Shown here: piece after piece, positions 35,240 through 42,686 of the stretch
Numbering within the stretch: the first letter of the stretch is position 1
How the letters are laid out: each line of letters starts with the position of its first letter
Assembly (NCBI RefSeq): GCF_003207795.1
Contig: NZ_NIRT01000011.1
Span: forward strand, 1 to 64,000
Length of the DNA stretch: 64,000 nt
DNA from: Komagataeibacter nataicola
GTDB lineage: Bacteria; Pseudomonadota; Alphaproteobacteria; Acetobacterales; Acetobacteraceae
Direction of reading: 5' to 3'
Notes under the pieces: model-generated
The model's database searches: none
Seen by the model: the letters and a program-made list of their open reading frames with translations, nothing else
What the model was told of the DNA's origin: nothing
Program-made: the position numbers and the translations under genes

Positions 35240-35353
35240 GCGGGCATGATAGGCCCCGACCTTGTGCGAAGGCACTGTCATTTCACTACTTTCTTATTTT
35301 GTTCTCATGTTTTAAACTGGTTGTGCCAGGAATTTGGGGGAGCACGAACACAC

Positions 35354-36430
35354 ATGCGGGCAGGCATCATGCCATGGTTGGGCCTGTGGCTTCTACTGAC
35401 AGCCGTACCCGCACTGGCAGCCCCTACCCCCTATCAGGTGGCTCCTGCCGCTATTGGGTGCACGCAGGTTGCCAGCCTGCGCCGGGTGGCGGAACTGTCC
35501 CTTTCCATGTCTGCCGCCGCCTATGCACAGGCGCTGGCCCAGTTGCATTGCCAGCGTGTTGACGGGGCGGGAACGTGGCAATTACTGGGCACGCACGACA
35601 CGGTTGCGCGCTTGCGCCCGCTGCCTGTGCGGCGGGGTGAGGTGTCGCTGTATTTTGCCAGCAGTGCCGTGAGTGTAGCGGCGCTCGCGCCCGCAGCGCT
35701 GCCACCGGGGGTGTGGCGGTTGGTACTGGCGGGTGGTGTGGCGGTGCTGCTGTGGTCCATGCTGCGCTACGGCGGGCAATGGTGGCGGCGTGGGCGCGCG
35801 TGGCGGCTGTGCGGGCAACTGGTGCGCCACCATGCCGAGGCCCTGCGCATCCGCCGCCAGCAACTGGTGCAGTTCAACAGTTATGGGGTGGAGCGCACCA
35901 CGAAGTGGGAGCGTGAGCAGGCGGAATTCGTCAGGACAATCATCCAGCCTGCCCTGCGCGGCAAGAGGCTGGCGGCGACGTGGCCTGCCCTCGCCCCGCG
36001 CGTGCTGGCGCTGATCGATCAGGTGGCGCGTCAGGTTCCTGCTGGCACCAGGGCGGCGGATGGCTTTTCACCCGACATGGACCCCATCGCCTATGAGCGT
36101 TACTGCGCCGCCCGCCTGCGGGCCTGTGGCTGGGATGCGCACGCCACTCCGCCGGGCGGTGATCAGGGGGCGGATGTCATTGCCGTGCATGGCCATGTCA
36201 GGCTGGTCGTGCAGTGCAAGCTGTACCGCAACGCCGTGGGCAATGAGGCCGTGCAGCAGATTGCAGCCGCCCGCCTGCATTACCATGCCGATGTGGCGGC
36301 CGTGGTCTCGAATGCGGATTACACGATTCCGGCCCGGCAGCTTGCCCGGTCCAACAACGTGTTCCTGCTGCATCACGATGAACTGCCTGCCTTTGCCGCC
36401 CGGCTGGCGCGGGCGCGCAAGAAGGCATGA
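35354..36430 (+). CDS. Membrane-anchored Mrr-type restriction endonuclease-like protein
   Basis: The 358-residue protein has a signal-like N-terminus (about 1-23), an extracytoplasmic stretch with two cysteines, a transmembrane helix (about 117-137), a basic coiled region, and a C-terminal Mrr_cat domain (about 235-350). The PD-(D/E)xK core is visible as G-G-D-Q-G-A-D-V-I and V-V-Q-C-K-L-Y, followed by V-S-N-A-D-Y-T. Mrr-like enzymes cut modified DNA; membrane-tethered versions are of unknown role. There is no methyltransferase beside it. Confidence 0.85.
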   Translation: MRAGIMPWLGLWLLLTAVPALAAPTPYQVAPAAIGCTQVASLRRVAELSLSMSAAAYAQALAQLHCQRVDGAGTWQLLGTHDTVARLRPLPVRRGEVSLYFASSAVSVAALAPAALPPGVWRLVLAGGVAVLLWSMLRYGGQWWRRGRAWRLCGQLVRHHAEALRIRRQQLVQFNSYGVERTTKWEREQAEFVRTIIQPALRGKRLAATWPALAPRVLALIDQVARQVPAGTRAADGFSPDMDPIAYERYCAARLRACGWDAHATPPGGDQGADVIAVHGHVRLVVQCKLYRNAVGNEAVQQIAAARLHYHADVAAVVSNADYTIPARQLARSNNVFLLHHDELPAFAARLARARKKA

Positions 36431-36502
36431 CGGACATATTGTGTCATAACATGACACGCACCAGCCCGCCCGTTCGCGCGCCCCGGCCTGAGGGAGAGGA
36501 GG

Positions 36503-36604
36503 TCAGTCCTTCGCGGGCTGGGAAACCGTGGCAGAAGGCCGATTACGCGTGCTCAGCCGGACCGTAATCAGCAGATGGGCGATCATACGTGCAGAGTTGC
36601 TCAT
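36503..36604 (-). CDS. Small protein, 33 residues, strong ribosome-binding site
   Basis: The ATG follows AGGAGGT with seven bases between, one of the best sites in the window. The peptide has an amphipathic, basic N-terminal half (S-A-R-M-I-A-H-L-L-I-T-V-R-L) and a polar tail. It could bind membranes or be a leader peptide. Confidence 0.45.
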   Translation of the reverse strand: MSNSARMIAHLLITVRLSTRNRPSATVSQPAKD

Positions 36605-36723
36605 GGATCATACCTCCTATCCTCTTCATACATGAATCGTTTCGCAAAAGCGAAGGTTTCCTGAAACATGGCTGCATTTTGTGCTGCTGTTGCGCTGCAT
36701 GGTGTCCATTCCCATCTATAGGC

Positions 36724-36954
36724 ATGAACGAAACAGGACAGGATCAGGGCTTGAAACGACATCGTGTGATGCTGGACGGGCGTGAACTCTATGCTGGCGC
36801 GCAGTGGACGCACGTACAGCGCTTTGCCGCCGCCCTGCAGGCCAGAGGGCAGAATGCCGTGGCGATTCGCGATGAAACACCCCCGCCCCCCCGTGCGCCA
36901 CGCGCCCGTCTGCGCGGCCTGCCGCCACGGCCCACCCCGCCCACAGGGGCGTGA
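36724..36954 (+). CDS. Small hypothetical protein, 76 residues
   Basis: The frame starts at an ATG 119 bases from the divergent small gene and stops 3 bases before the SMR pump gene. The N-terminal half looks folded (M-L-D-G-R-E-L-Y-A-G-A-Q-W), while the rest is Pro/Arg-rich low complexity. It may be a small protein co-transcribed with the pump. Confidence 0.45.
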   Translation: MNETGQDQGLKRHRVMLDGRELYAGAQWTHVQRFAAALQARGQNAVAIRDETPPPPRAPRARLRGLPPRPTPPTGA

Positions 36955-36957
36955 GGC

Positions 36958-37290
36958 ATGGCGTACTGTTATCTGGTCATTGCCATCATGGCGGAGGTTA
37001 CGGCCACGTTCTGCCTGACCCTGTCCAACGGCTTTACGCGGGTGGGGCCATCATGCGTGACGGTGGTGGGGTATGGGGTAGCGTTTTATGCGCTGTCGCT
37101 GGCGTTGCGGGTCATTCCCACCGGTGTGGCCTATGCCATCTGGTCAGGTATTGGCACGGTGCTCATTACGCTGGTCTGCCGCGTGGTGCTGGGGCAGAAG
37201 CTCGATCTGGCCGCCATTGCGGGCATGGCCCTGATCGTGTGCGGCGTGCTGGTCATGAACCTGCTTTCAGGGGCAGGGCAGCACGGATAA
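36958..37290 (+). CDS. SMR-family multidrug efflux pump (EmrE-like)
   Basis: The 110-residue protein has four transmembrane helices. The essential Glu (Glu13 in I-A-I-M-A-E-V-T-A-T) corresponds to EmrE Glu14, and A-Y-A-I-W-S-G-I-G-T matches helix 3 signature residues. SMR dimers exchange protons for quaternary or guanidinium cations in the inner membrane. It follows the small frame at 36724 by 3 bases. Confidence 0.92.
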   Translation: MAYCYLVIAIMAEVTATFCLTLSNGFTRVGPSCVTVVGYGVAFYALSLALRVIPTGVAYAIWSGIGTVLITLVCRVVLGQKLDLAAIAGMALIVCGVLVMNLLSGAGQHG

Positions 37291-37291
37291 A

Positions 37292-37340
37292 GGTTTTGGC
37301 CGAAGCTGGTTTCAGAAAGCTTTCAGGCATGCTTCCCATT
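37292..37340 (-). repeat. Decayed copy of the two-hairpin element
   Basis: GGTTTTGGCCGAAGC, GGTTTCAGAAAGCTTTCAGG and ATGCTTCCCATTT keep the order of the GAAGC hairpin and GCC hairpin but with many changes. It lies between the convergent SMR and Gly-rich lipoprotein genes, next to a separate perfect terminator. Confidence 0.4.
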
Positions 37341-37372
37341 TAAAAAAAGGCTGGCTCCGCGTGGAGCCAGCC
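37341..37372 (-). terminator. Intrinsic terminator of the Gly-rich lipoprotein gene
   Basis: On the minus strand, GGCTGGCTCC and GGAGCCAGCC form a perfect 10-bp stem with a four-base loop, followed by seven T. It lies 10 bases after the stop of the gene at 37383-37790. Confidence 0.9.
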
Positions 37373-37382
37373 CCTGTCATGC

Positions 37383-37790
37383 TCAGCGGTGGCGGCCACC
37401 GCCGCCGGGTCCATGACCCCCGCCGCCGCCAGGACCATGGCCTCCGCCGCCGGGGCCGCCAGGGCCGCCGGGTCCATGCCCGCCCCCGCCTGGGCCCCCG
37501 CCGCCCGGACCACCGCCACCGGGGCCACGGCCCGGGCCGCCGCCATGATCGCCGCGTGGTCCTCTGCCCATAAAGGGGCCACCGCCGCCACCCCGACGCG
37601 GGCCGCGAAACCCGCCGCCACCGATATATTCCGGCGCGCCGCCATAATAATCGCCATAGCCATTGTAATAGCCACTGTAACCGTAGCCGCCGCCATATCC
37701 ACCGTAATAGCCCCCACGCGGGCCGTCCACGCAGGCGCTCAGGCCACTGGCTACGGCCAGTACGCAGAGGGATCGGGTCAGTTTTTTCAT
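37383..37790 (-). CDS. Gly-rich repeat lipoprotein
   Basis: The 135-residue protein has a lipobox (L-S-A-C, Cys20), a Tyr/Gly region (G-Y-Y-G-G-Y-G-G-G) and a C-terminal array of G-G-G-H-G-P-G-G-type repeats. The sequence is nearly all low complexity, giving a flexible, His-containing surface tail; metal binding or cell-wall interaction is conceivable but unproven. A perfect intrinsic terminator follows. The start at 37790 is chosen because the M-K-K-L-T-R signal begins there. Confidence 0.75.
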   Translation of the reverse strand: MKKLTRSLCVLAVASGLSACVDGPRGGYYGGYGGGYGYSGYYNGYGDYYGGAPEYIGGGGFRGPRRGGGGGPFMGRGPRGDHGGGPGRGPGGGGPGGGGPGGGGHGPGGPGGPGGGGHGPGGGGGHGPGGGGRHR

Positions 37791-37927
37791 GGGGTAGATC
37801 GTCCTTATTGTCATTGCGATGGCAGGGTTGGGCCTGCGGGGCGCATATGAGTGCACTAAGACGACTGTTCCGGTCTTTTCACGCGCATGCAAGGGCGTGG
37901 GGAAACCGTGCCCCTGTTTTTTCGCAC

Positions 37928-37985
37928 AAAGAAGTCTCTGGCGAAGCTTTTTTCAGAGAGCTGTGGAAAATGCTGCTTTCCTCAA
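37928..37985 (-). repeat. Decayed copy of the intergenic hairpin element
   Basis: AAGTCTCTGGCGAAGC, TTTTTTCAGAGAGCTG and GAAAATGCTGCTTTCC follow the reversed element order with several changes. It lies in the 270-base gap between the Gly-rich lipoprotein gene and the 58-residue protein gene; nothing else is seen in the gap. Confidence 0.45.
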
Positions 37986-38060
37986 CCCTTCCCGCCATGG
38001 GGCAGGGGAGTATGACCGGGAGAGATGACGGGGCCATCCCATCCCGGCCAGCCCGCATGC

Positions 38061-38237
38061 TTATTTCAGGCCATCGGCCTTGGCGAGTTCTTTGACGCGA
38101 CGCAGCAGCGAGGTTGCGTAATCTTCCGCTTCCATCTTGGAGCTGAACCCGGCAATGGCGCCGGTCAGGCCACCAATGTTGATTTCAATCGTGAATTTGC
38201 CCTGTGCGTCGGGTCCGGTCGCTACGGCTTTGCTCAT
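38061..38237 (-). CDS. Small hypothetical protein, 58 residues
   Basis: The ATG is preceded by CAGGATGCC. The peptide looks folded: a beta-rich start (K-F-T-I-E-I-N-I-G-G-L) and a helical, charged end (A-E-D-Y-A-T-S-L-L-R-R-V-K-E-L). It has no signal or membrane helix. The divergent PsiE gene lies 260 bases away. Confidence 0.6.
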   Translation of the reverse strand: MSKAVATGPDAQGKFTIEINIGGLTGAIAGFSSKMEAEDYATSLLRRVKELAKADGLK

Positions 38238-38497
38238 GATGGCATCCTGTTCGTCATGGTGTGTATCAGGGACACACGCGGTGTCCGTCTCATCATAAAT
38301 GGGGTGGCGCAGGACCATCATCCAGACCCGCCCCTGCATGGCAGGATGCCATGACGCAATCTTGACATGGCGGTGGTCGATACAGGGGTCATGCCGCTGG
38401 TTTTGCGCAGGCAGGGGTAAGCTTGTTACAAGGGCTGCTTTTCATGGCGCGGCATGCTTTGTGCCCGCGCCGCTCCAGCCAGGATATTGCCCCGCAT

Positions 38498-38983
38498 ATG
38501 ATGAAGCGCCTGCCCGGTTTCTTTCAGATGGCCCGCCTGTTCGACCTGTTCGAGGAGGGGGTGATGCTCATTCTGACCCTGCTGATCGTGGTGATCGCGG
38601 GCACGTCGCTTGTGCATGTGGTGGTGGCGGTGGGGCGCATGGTGCTGACCTCGGGGCTGAACCCGACCAGCCCGGAAGTGCTGCAGGGCATTTTCGGCAT
38701 GTTCTTTACCGTGCTGATCGCCCTTGAGTTCAAGCATTCCATTCTGGTGCTGCCCGATGCGCAGCCCCATAGCATGATCCGCATGCGCTCGGTGCTGCTG
38801 ATCGGCATGCTGGCCACGGTGCGCAAGTTCATCGTCATCGACCTCAAGGAAGTCGATGTGATGGAACTGCTGGCCCTCTCGGCTGCCGTGCTGTCGCTGG
38901 GCATTGTCTACTGGCTGGTGCGTGCGCCGATACCGGGTGCCGCAGCACCGACCGGCGAGGCGCCTGCCACGCCGGAAGGGTGA
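38498..38983 (+). CDS. PsiE-family inner-membrane protein
   Basis: The 161-residue protein has four hydrophobic segments and the PsiE-like F-F-T-V-L-I-A-L-E-F-K-H-S-I with K-F-I-V-I-D-L-K. PsiE (phosphate-starvation-inducible E) is of unknown biochemical function. The ATG at 38498 (second M of M-M-K-R at 38501) is preceded by CCAGGA. A full outer inverted repeat of the dispersed element directly follows the stop. Confidence 0.82.
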   Translation: MMKRLPGFFQMARLFDLFEEGVMLILTLLIVVIAGTSLVHVVVAVGRMVLTSGLNPTSPEVLQGIFGMFFTVLIALEFKHSILVLPDAQPHSMIRMRSVLLIGMLATVRKFIVIDLKEVDVMELLALSAAVLSLGIVYWLVRAPIPGAAAPTGEAPATPEG

Positions 38984-39049
38984 AGGAATAAAAGTTTCCA
39001 CACGCCGCCTTTTTCAGGAAGGCGGCGTTCTTCTGAATCTTTTATTCCT
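38984..39049 (+). repeat. One-hairpin copy of the intergenic element with perfect outer arms
   Basis: AGGAATAAAAG (38984-38994) and CTTTTATTCCT (39039-39049) are perfect inverted arms. A single GCCGCCTT/AAGGCGGC hairpin is enclosed; the GAAGC hairpin is absent. It lies between the convergent PsiE gene and a small coiled-coil gene. Confidence 0.8.
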
Positions 39050-39055
39050 GAGGGC

Positions 39056-39217
39056 CTATTTCGCGCGGGCGAGGTCATCCTCAAGCTTTTTCATGCGCGC
39101 GGCAAGCGCATGGGCGTGCTCGGGCCGGTCTTTGAGCGCAATGGCGTGGTCACGGCGCACCTGCTCAAGTTCACGCTCAAGATCGGTGGTGGACGGCATG
39201 TGATGGTCTGCGGACAT
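39056..39217 (-). CDS. Small coiled-coil protein, 53 residues
   Basis: The ATG is preceded by ATGGAGCC. The peptide is almost entirely helical and charged (L-E-R-E-L-E-Q-V-R-R-D-H and M-K-K-L-E-D-D-L-A-R), consistent with a short coiled coil. No homologous family is recognised. Confidence 0.6.
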   Translation of the reverse strand: MSADHHMPSTTDLERELEQVRRDHAIALKDRPEHAHALAARMKKLEDDLARAK

Positions 39218-39411
39218 GAACTGGCTCCATAAAACTGTGGTTCCTGTTCATGTCGGAATGTGTCGGGGCTGGCGCAACCTGTTTTTTGCGCGGATGTGGT
39301 ATGTCGTGGCGGATCAGTGGCTTGCAGCGCGCAGGTGCGCTGGCATGATGGGCTTCAACATGCCCGCACACGGGTGCATGACCTCATGCATGAGGGAAAG
39401 GAGAAGGGCTG

Positions 39412-39588
39412 ATGGATTTCAAGGATGGCGATATCGTGGTGGTGAAGGACGATGCGGCGGTCAGGCCCGAACAGCGCGGCTTCAAGGGTGCCATCGTGGA
39501 AATGATTGAAAACGGACAGGTTCGCGTGCGCAATGACCGCACCGGCAATGATGCCTGGTTCTCGGTCGGGGACCTGCGCCACGAATGA
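39412..39588 (+). CDS. Small SH3/KOW-like protein, 58 residues
   Basis: The ATG follows AAAGGAGAAGGG. The sequence has the look of a small beta barrel: F-K-D-G-D-I-V-V-V-K at the start, G-F-K-G-A-I-V-E-M-I and V-R-V-R-N-D-R with a final W-F-S-V-G-D-L. A nucleic-acid- or protein-binding KOW/PRC-like role is possible, but unproven. The next 279 bases to 39867 hold nothing recognisable. Confidence 0.6.
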   Translation: MDFKDGDIVVVKDDAAVRPEQRGFKGAIVEMIENGQVRVRNDRTGNDAWFSVGDLRHE

Positions 39589-39867
39589 ACGCGGGCGTGT
39601 GGTCAGCCTCCACCCGCAGGCGTGCGAACTGTCAGTTTCTGCTTGATATGCTTTTGCAGGAACGCGTGGGCAGGGCGGGCGACAGTAACGCGATGCAAGC
39701 ATGAAAATGGGTGGGGCGGAGATCACATCTGCATGAGTAGCGCGCCGTTGCGCGGCAGGCGCATTGCCGCCGCGCATGCCGGGTTTGGACGGTTGCGGTC
39801 ACATGGTGATAGAAGTACGAAGACCGGCCCCGCCGGGAACCGGACCGACAGACAGCGAAGAGATTTG

Positions 39868-40059
39868 ATGAACCGCAGCAAGATTGTAAAATGGGGGACC
39901 ATCGTGTCCCTGCTGCTGATGATGGGCAGCGTGGGCGTGCTGGTGCGCGGCATGACGGCTGATGGCATTGGTCCCATCTCATGGATGGTGGCCGAGGGAC
40001 TTGCGGGGCTTGGCCTGCTGGGGCTGGGAATCATCAACATAAGTGGCGGGCGCGACTGA
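39868..40059 (+). CDS. Small membrane protein, 63 residues, two helices
   Basis: A basic start (M-N-R-S-K-I-V-K) precedes two hydrophobic segments (about 9-28 and 39-57). It would insert in the inner membrane as a hairpin. It stops 20 bases before the convergent small lipoprotein gene. Function unknown. Confidence 0.6.
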   Translation: MNRSKIVKWGTIVSLLLMMGSVGVLVRGMTADGIGPISWMVAEGLAGLGLLGLGIINISGGRD

Positions 40060-40079
40060 GCGCGCCCACCGGGGCGGGT

Positions 40080-40253
40080 CTAGTCGCCCATACCGGGGCC
40101 GCCTGAGCCGCCTGGCCCGTCACTCGGTGCGTCCTGCCCGGGCGAGCCGGTCATGCCGCCAATGCCGCCGCTCTGGTCGGGATCGCTGGGCGAATGGCCG
40201 GACTGGCAGGCTGCCAGCCCTGCGAGAAGCAGCAGAACGGTAATTTTTTTCAT
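40080..40253 (-). CDS. Small Gly/Ser-rich lipoprotein, 57 residues
   Basis: M-K-K-I-T-V-L-L-L-L-A-G-L-A-A-C is a clean lipoprotein signal (Cys16). The mature part is low-complexity Gly/Ser/Pro/Asp (S-D-P-D-Q-S-G-G-I-G-G). It resembles the Gly-rich lipoprotein at 37383-37790 in style but not in sequence. It lies 81 bases beyond the galM gene on the same strand. Confidence 0.6.
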   Translation of the reverse strand: MKKITVLLLLAGLAACQSGHSPSDPDQSGGIGGMTGSPGQDAPSDGPGGSGGPGMGD

Positions 40254-40334
40254 TTAGGGTTTGCGTCCTTCGATCACGATATGGCGAGGTATGTAAGGAT
40301 ATTGGCGCCGGAATCAAAGCCTTTCCCCGCATCT

Positions 40335-41522
40335 TTAAGGCGTGGGTGCGCCAGCGGGTTCCACGCCAAGGCGGTAGATGGTTGTTTCATCATATATCTG
40401 GCCGGGACGCAGTTCGATCGAAGGGAAGTCCGGATGGTTGGGGCTGTCGGGGTAATGCTGGGTTTCCAGCGCCACGCCGTCGCCCTGCCGGTATGTGTGG
40501 CCTGAAGGTCCGGCATAGGCTCCATCAAGTGAATTGCCCGTATAGACCTGCAGGCCGGGCTGGGTGGTCAGCACCTCCACCACCCGGCCCGATGCCGGGT
40601 CGCTCAGTCGGGCCGCAGGCGCTGGCGTTGCGGCATGGGCGCGGTTGATGATCCAGTTCTGGTCATAGCCGTGGGCATAAAGCATCTGGGGCATGCTGGC
40701 GCGCAGGCGCGCGCCAATGCGGTGCGGCGTGCGGAAATCGAGTGGGGTGCCTGCCACGGGGGCGATGGCGCCGAGCGGCAGCGCATTGGCATCGGTGGGC
40801 GTATAGGCATCGGCATTGAGCTGGAGCACGTGGTTTTCCACCGTGCCGCTGCCCTCGCCACTCAGGTTGAAGTAGCTGTGGTTGGTCAGGTTGATGACCG
40901 TGGGCCGGTCCGTCGTGGCGCGGTAGTGCAGCGAAAGCTCATTGCGCGTGTTGAGCGCGAAGGTGACATGCGTGGTCAGTGTGCCGGGAAAGCCTTCCTG
41001 CCCGTCGGGGCTGATGAGCTTCAGGGTCACGCTGGCGGCGTCTGCCGTAACGGCCGTGCCCTCCACGGTCCAGACCTGCTTGTCAAACCCCCTGCGGCCG
41101 CCATGCAGCGCGGTCGTGCCTTCGGTGGGGGGAATGTGGTAGCGCTGGCCTTCAAGCATGAAGGTGCCGTGAGCAATGCGGTTGGCCACGCGCCCCACCG
41201 TCGCCCCGAAGAACAGGCCGCCCCTGGCGCTGTCCACCGTATAGCCTGCCAGCGTGGGGAACCCCAGCACCACGTTATCGACATGGCCGGTGCGGTCGGG
41301 CGCCTCAATGGCGGAAATGATGCCGCCATAGCTCAGCACCCGCACGCGCATGCCGTGTGCATTGGTCAGGGTGAACTGCTCGACCGGCTGGCCATCGGGC
41401 GTTGCGCCAAACGGCGCGCGGGCCAGGGTGGGCGCGGGCAGGGGCTGTGCCGCAGCCGTGCCGGTCATGAGCATGGCGGCTGCCAGCAGGGTGGCGTGGG
41501 TGTGTGGAAAAAGGGCCTGCAT
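40335..41522 (-). CDS. galM: Periplasmic aldose 1-epimerase (GalM-like)
   Basis: The 395-residue protein has a signal peptide (about 1-25, ending A-A-A-Q) followed by a full-length galactose-mutarotase domain with V-L-S-Y-G-G-I-I-S, A-L-H-G-G-R-R-G-F (His), N-L-T-N-H-S-Y-F-N-L and Q-P-G-L-Q-V-Y-T-G-N. It interconverts alpha and beta anomers. Periplasmic location suits an organism that oxidises sugars with periplasmic membrane-bound dehydrogenases, since it could supply the preferred anomer (inference). Confidence 0.92.
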   Translation of the reverse strand: MQALFPHTHATLLAAAMLMTGTAAAQPLPAPTLARAPFGATPDGQPVEQFTLTNAHGMRVRVLSYGGIISAIEAPDRTGHVDNVVLGFPTLAGYTVDSARGGLFFGATVGRVANRIAHGTFMLEGQRYHIPPTEGTTALHGGRRGFDKQVWTVEGTAVTADAASVTLKLISPDGQEGFPGTLTTHVTFALNTRNELSLHYRATTDRPTVINLTNHSYFNLSGEGSGTVENHVLQLNADAYTPTDANALPLGAIAPVAGTPLDFRTPHRIGARLRASMPQMLYAHGYDQNWIINRAHAATPAPAARLSDPASGRVVEVLTTQPGLQVYTGNSLDGAYAGPSGHTYRQGDGVALETQHYPDSPNHPDFPSIELRPGQIYDETTIYRLGVEPAGAPTP

Positions 41523-41665
41523 GGCGGCGTCCTGTCAGCGTGAAGCGAGATGCGACGTGTTTGCGGGTGGTTTATCTTGCCGCTATTGGCATGATCCTGC
41601 AAAACAGTCTTGTGATGTGGGGTCTGGCATGCATGGGCATTGCACATGCATATGAAAGGGAGACA

Positions 41666-42130
41666 ATGGGATACAGGGTAGTGTTGGCAGTGATGGCCGG
41701 AGGACTCGCCTGTAATGGCCTGGCGGGCGGCGCGCGGGCGGCACTGGCGCAGGAACCTGCTTCCCCCGCCGCGCATGTGGCGGCAAATCTGCAGAAACTG
41801 CCGCCGTACCAGAACAAGGTGAACGAATATATCGACCTTGCTTCGGTGCAGGCGCGCGGCACCCATTCGTCGGCCACGTTCATCCAGGATTTTGACGAGG
41901 ACATGATCCGCCACGGGCTGCCTTTTGCCTCGGTGCGGTTTTCTGTCGTCTATAACTGTGCGGGTGATACCTATCGCACAATGGCCTATTCCACCTGGTC
42001 AGGCCATATGGGCACCGGCCACCGCATTGCCGATGGCCCCGTGCCCCGTGGCGAAATGACGGTTGACCCCTCCCTGCGCGATGGACGTCGCATCGCCTGT
42101 GGCAAAAACCCGCATGGCGGGGAGGAGTGA
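41666..42130 (+). CDS. Hypothetical secreted protein
   Basis: The 154-residue protein has a signal peptide (about 1-29) and a mature domain with I-D-L-A-S-V-Q-A-R-G, R-F-S-V-V-Y-N-C-A-G-D-T-Y-R and a late I-A-C-G; the two Cys could pair. The ATG at 41666 follows AAAGGGAG. No family is recognised. Its promoter lies in the 143-base gap shared with divergent galM. Confidence 0.7.
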   Translation: MGYRVVLAVMAGGLACNGLAGGARAALAQEPASPAAHVAANLQKLPPYQNKVNEYIDLASVQARGTHSSATFIQDFDEDMIRHGLPFASVRFSVVYNCAGDTYRTMAYSTWSGHMGTGHRIADGPVPRGEMTVDPSLRDGRRIACGKNPHGGEE

Positions 42131-42224
42131 GTCTCCACCCTGTGGATAAAACGGTAAATAATGTGGATAAACGGGTGGACGGGCCACGGGCTTACGCACC
42201 ACATGGCTGAGGGAACAGATAAAA

Positions 42225-42593
42225 ATGAGTGATGAGGCGACTGTGGACAGTCAGCTGATTGACGCCGTGGCAACAGCCCTGGAAGGGGATGGCGCACCCC
42301 CCGCTCTGACCCCCGCCGCGCGCGAGCAGGCCCGCGCCTTCGTGCAGCGGCTGGAACAGCAGGGGCTGAGCGTGACCCCGGCAGGCGACGTGTCCGCCCT
42401 GCGCCTGATTTCAGACGGGTTTATCGACCTGTTCTCGAGTGAAGACCGCAAGCTGAAATACAGCTCCCTTCTTGTGCTGTTCGTGGTGCTGGTGGTGCTT
42501 TACGTGCAGCCGCTGGTCATTCTGTTCGGGTTGCTGCTCAGCGGCGTGATCTTTTTCATACAGGCGCTGCGGCGCGACAACGCGGCGAACTGA
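42225..42593 (+). CDS. Hypothetical membrane protein
   Basis: The 122-residue protein has a soluble, alanine-rich helical N-terminal part (1-75) and a C-terminal hydrophobic stretch (about 80-115) that forms one or two helices. It would be tail-anchored in the inner membrane. Function unknown. A half copy of the dispersed element separates it from the next convergent gene. Confidence 0.6.
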   Translation: MSDEATVDSQLIDAVATALEGDGAPPALTPAAREQARAFVQRLEQQGLSVTPAGDVSALRLISDGFIDLFSSEDRKLKYSSLLVLFVVLVVLYVQPLVILFGLLLSGVIFFIQALRRDNAAN

Positions 42594-42648
42594 CAGACCA
42601 ACGGCTGTGCCGCCCGCAGGTTTCACGTCTCTGCCTGCAACAGCTTCT

Positions 42649-42686
42649 GAAGCTTTTTGAAAAAAGCTTCACCAAAAACTTTTATT
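42649..42686 (+). repeat. Half copy (GAAGC hairpin plus right arm) of the intergenic element
   Basis: A GAAGCTTTTT/AAAAAGCTTC hairpin is followed by ACCAAAAACTTTTATT. The right arm supplies the TAA stop (42682-42684) of the gene on the other strand. The GCCGCC half is missing or decayed upstream. Confidence 0.8.

Noticed and set aside
37349-37372. The perfect stem near 37349 as another copy of the dispersed element
   Set aside because: Its sequence (GGCTGGCTCC) is unrelated to the element words; it is an ordinary intrinsic terminator.
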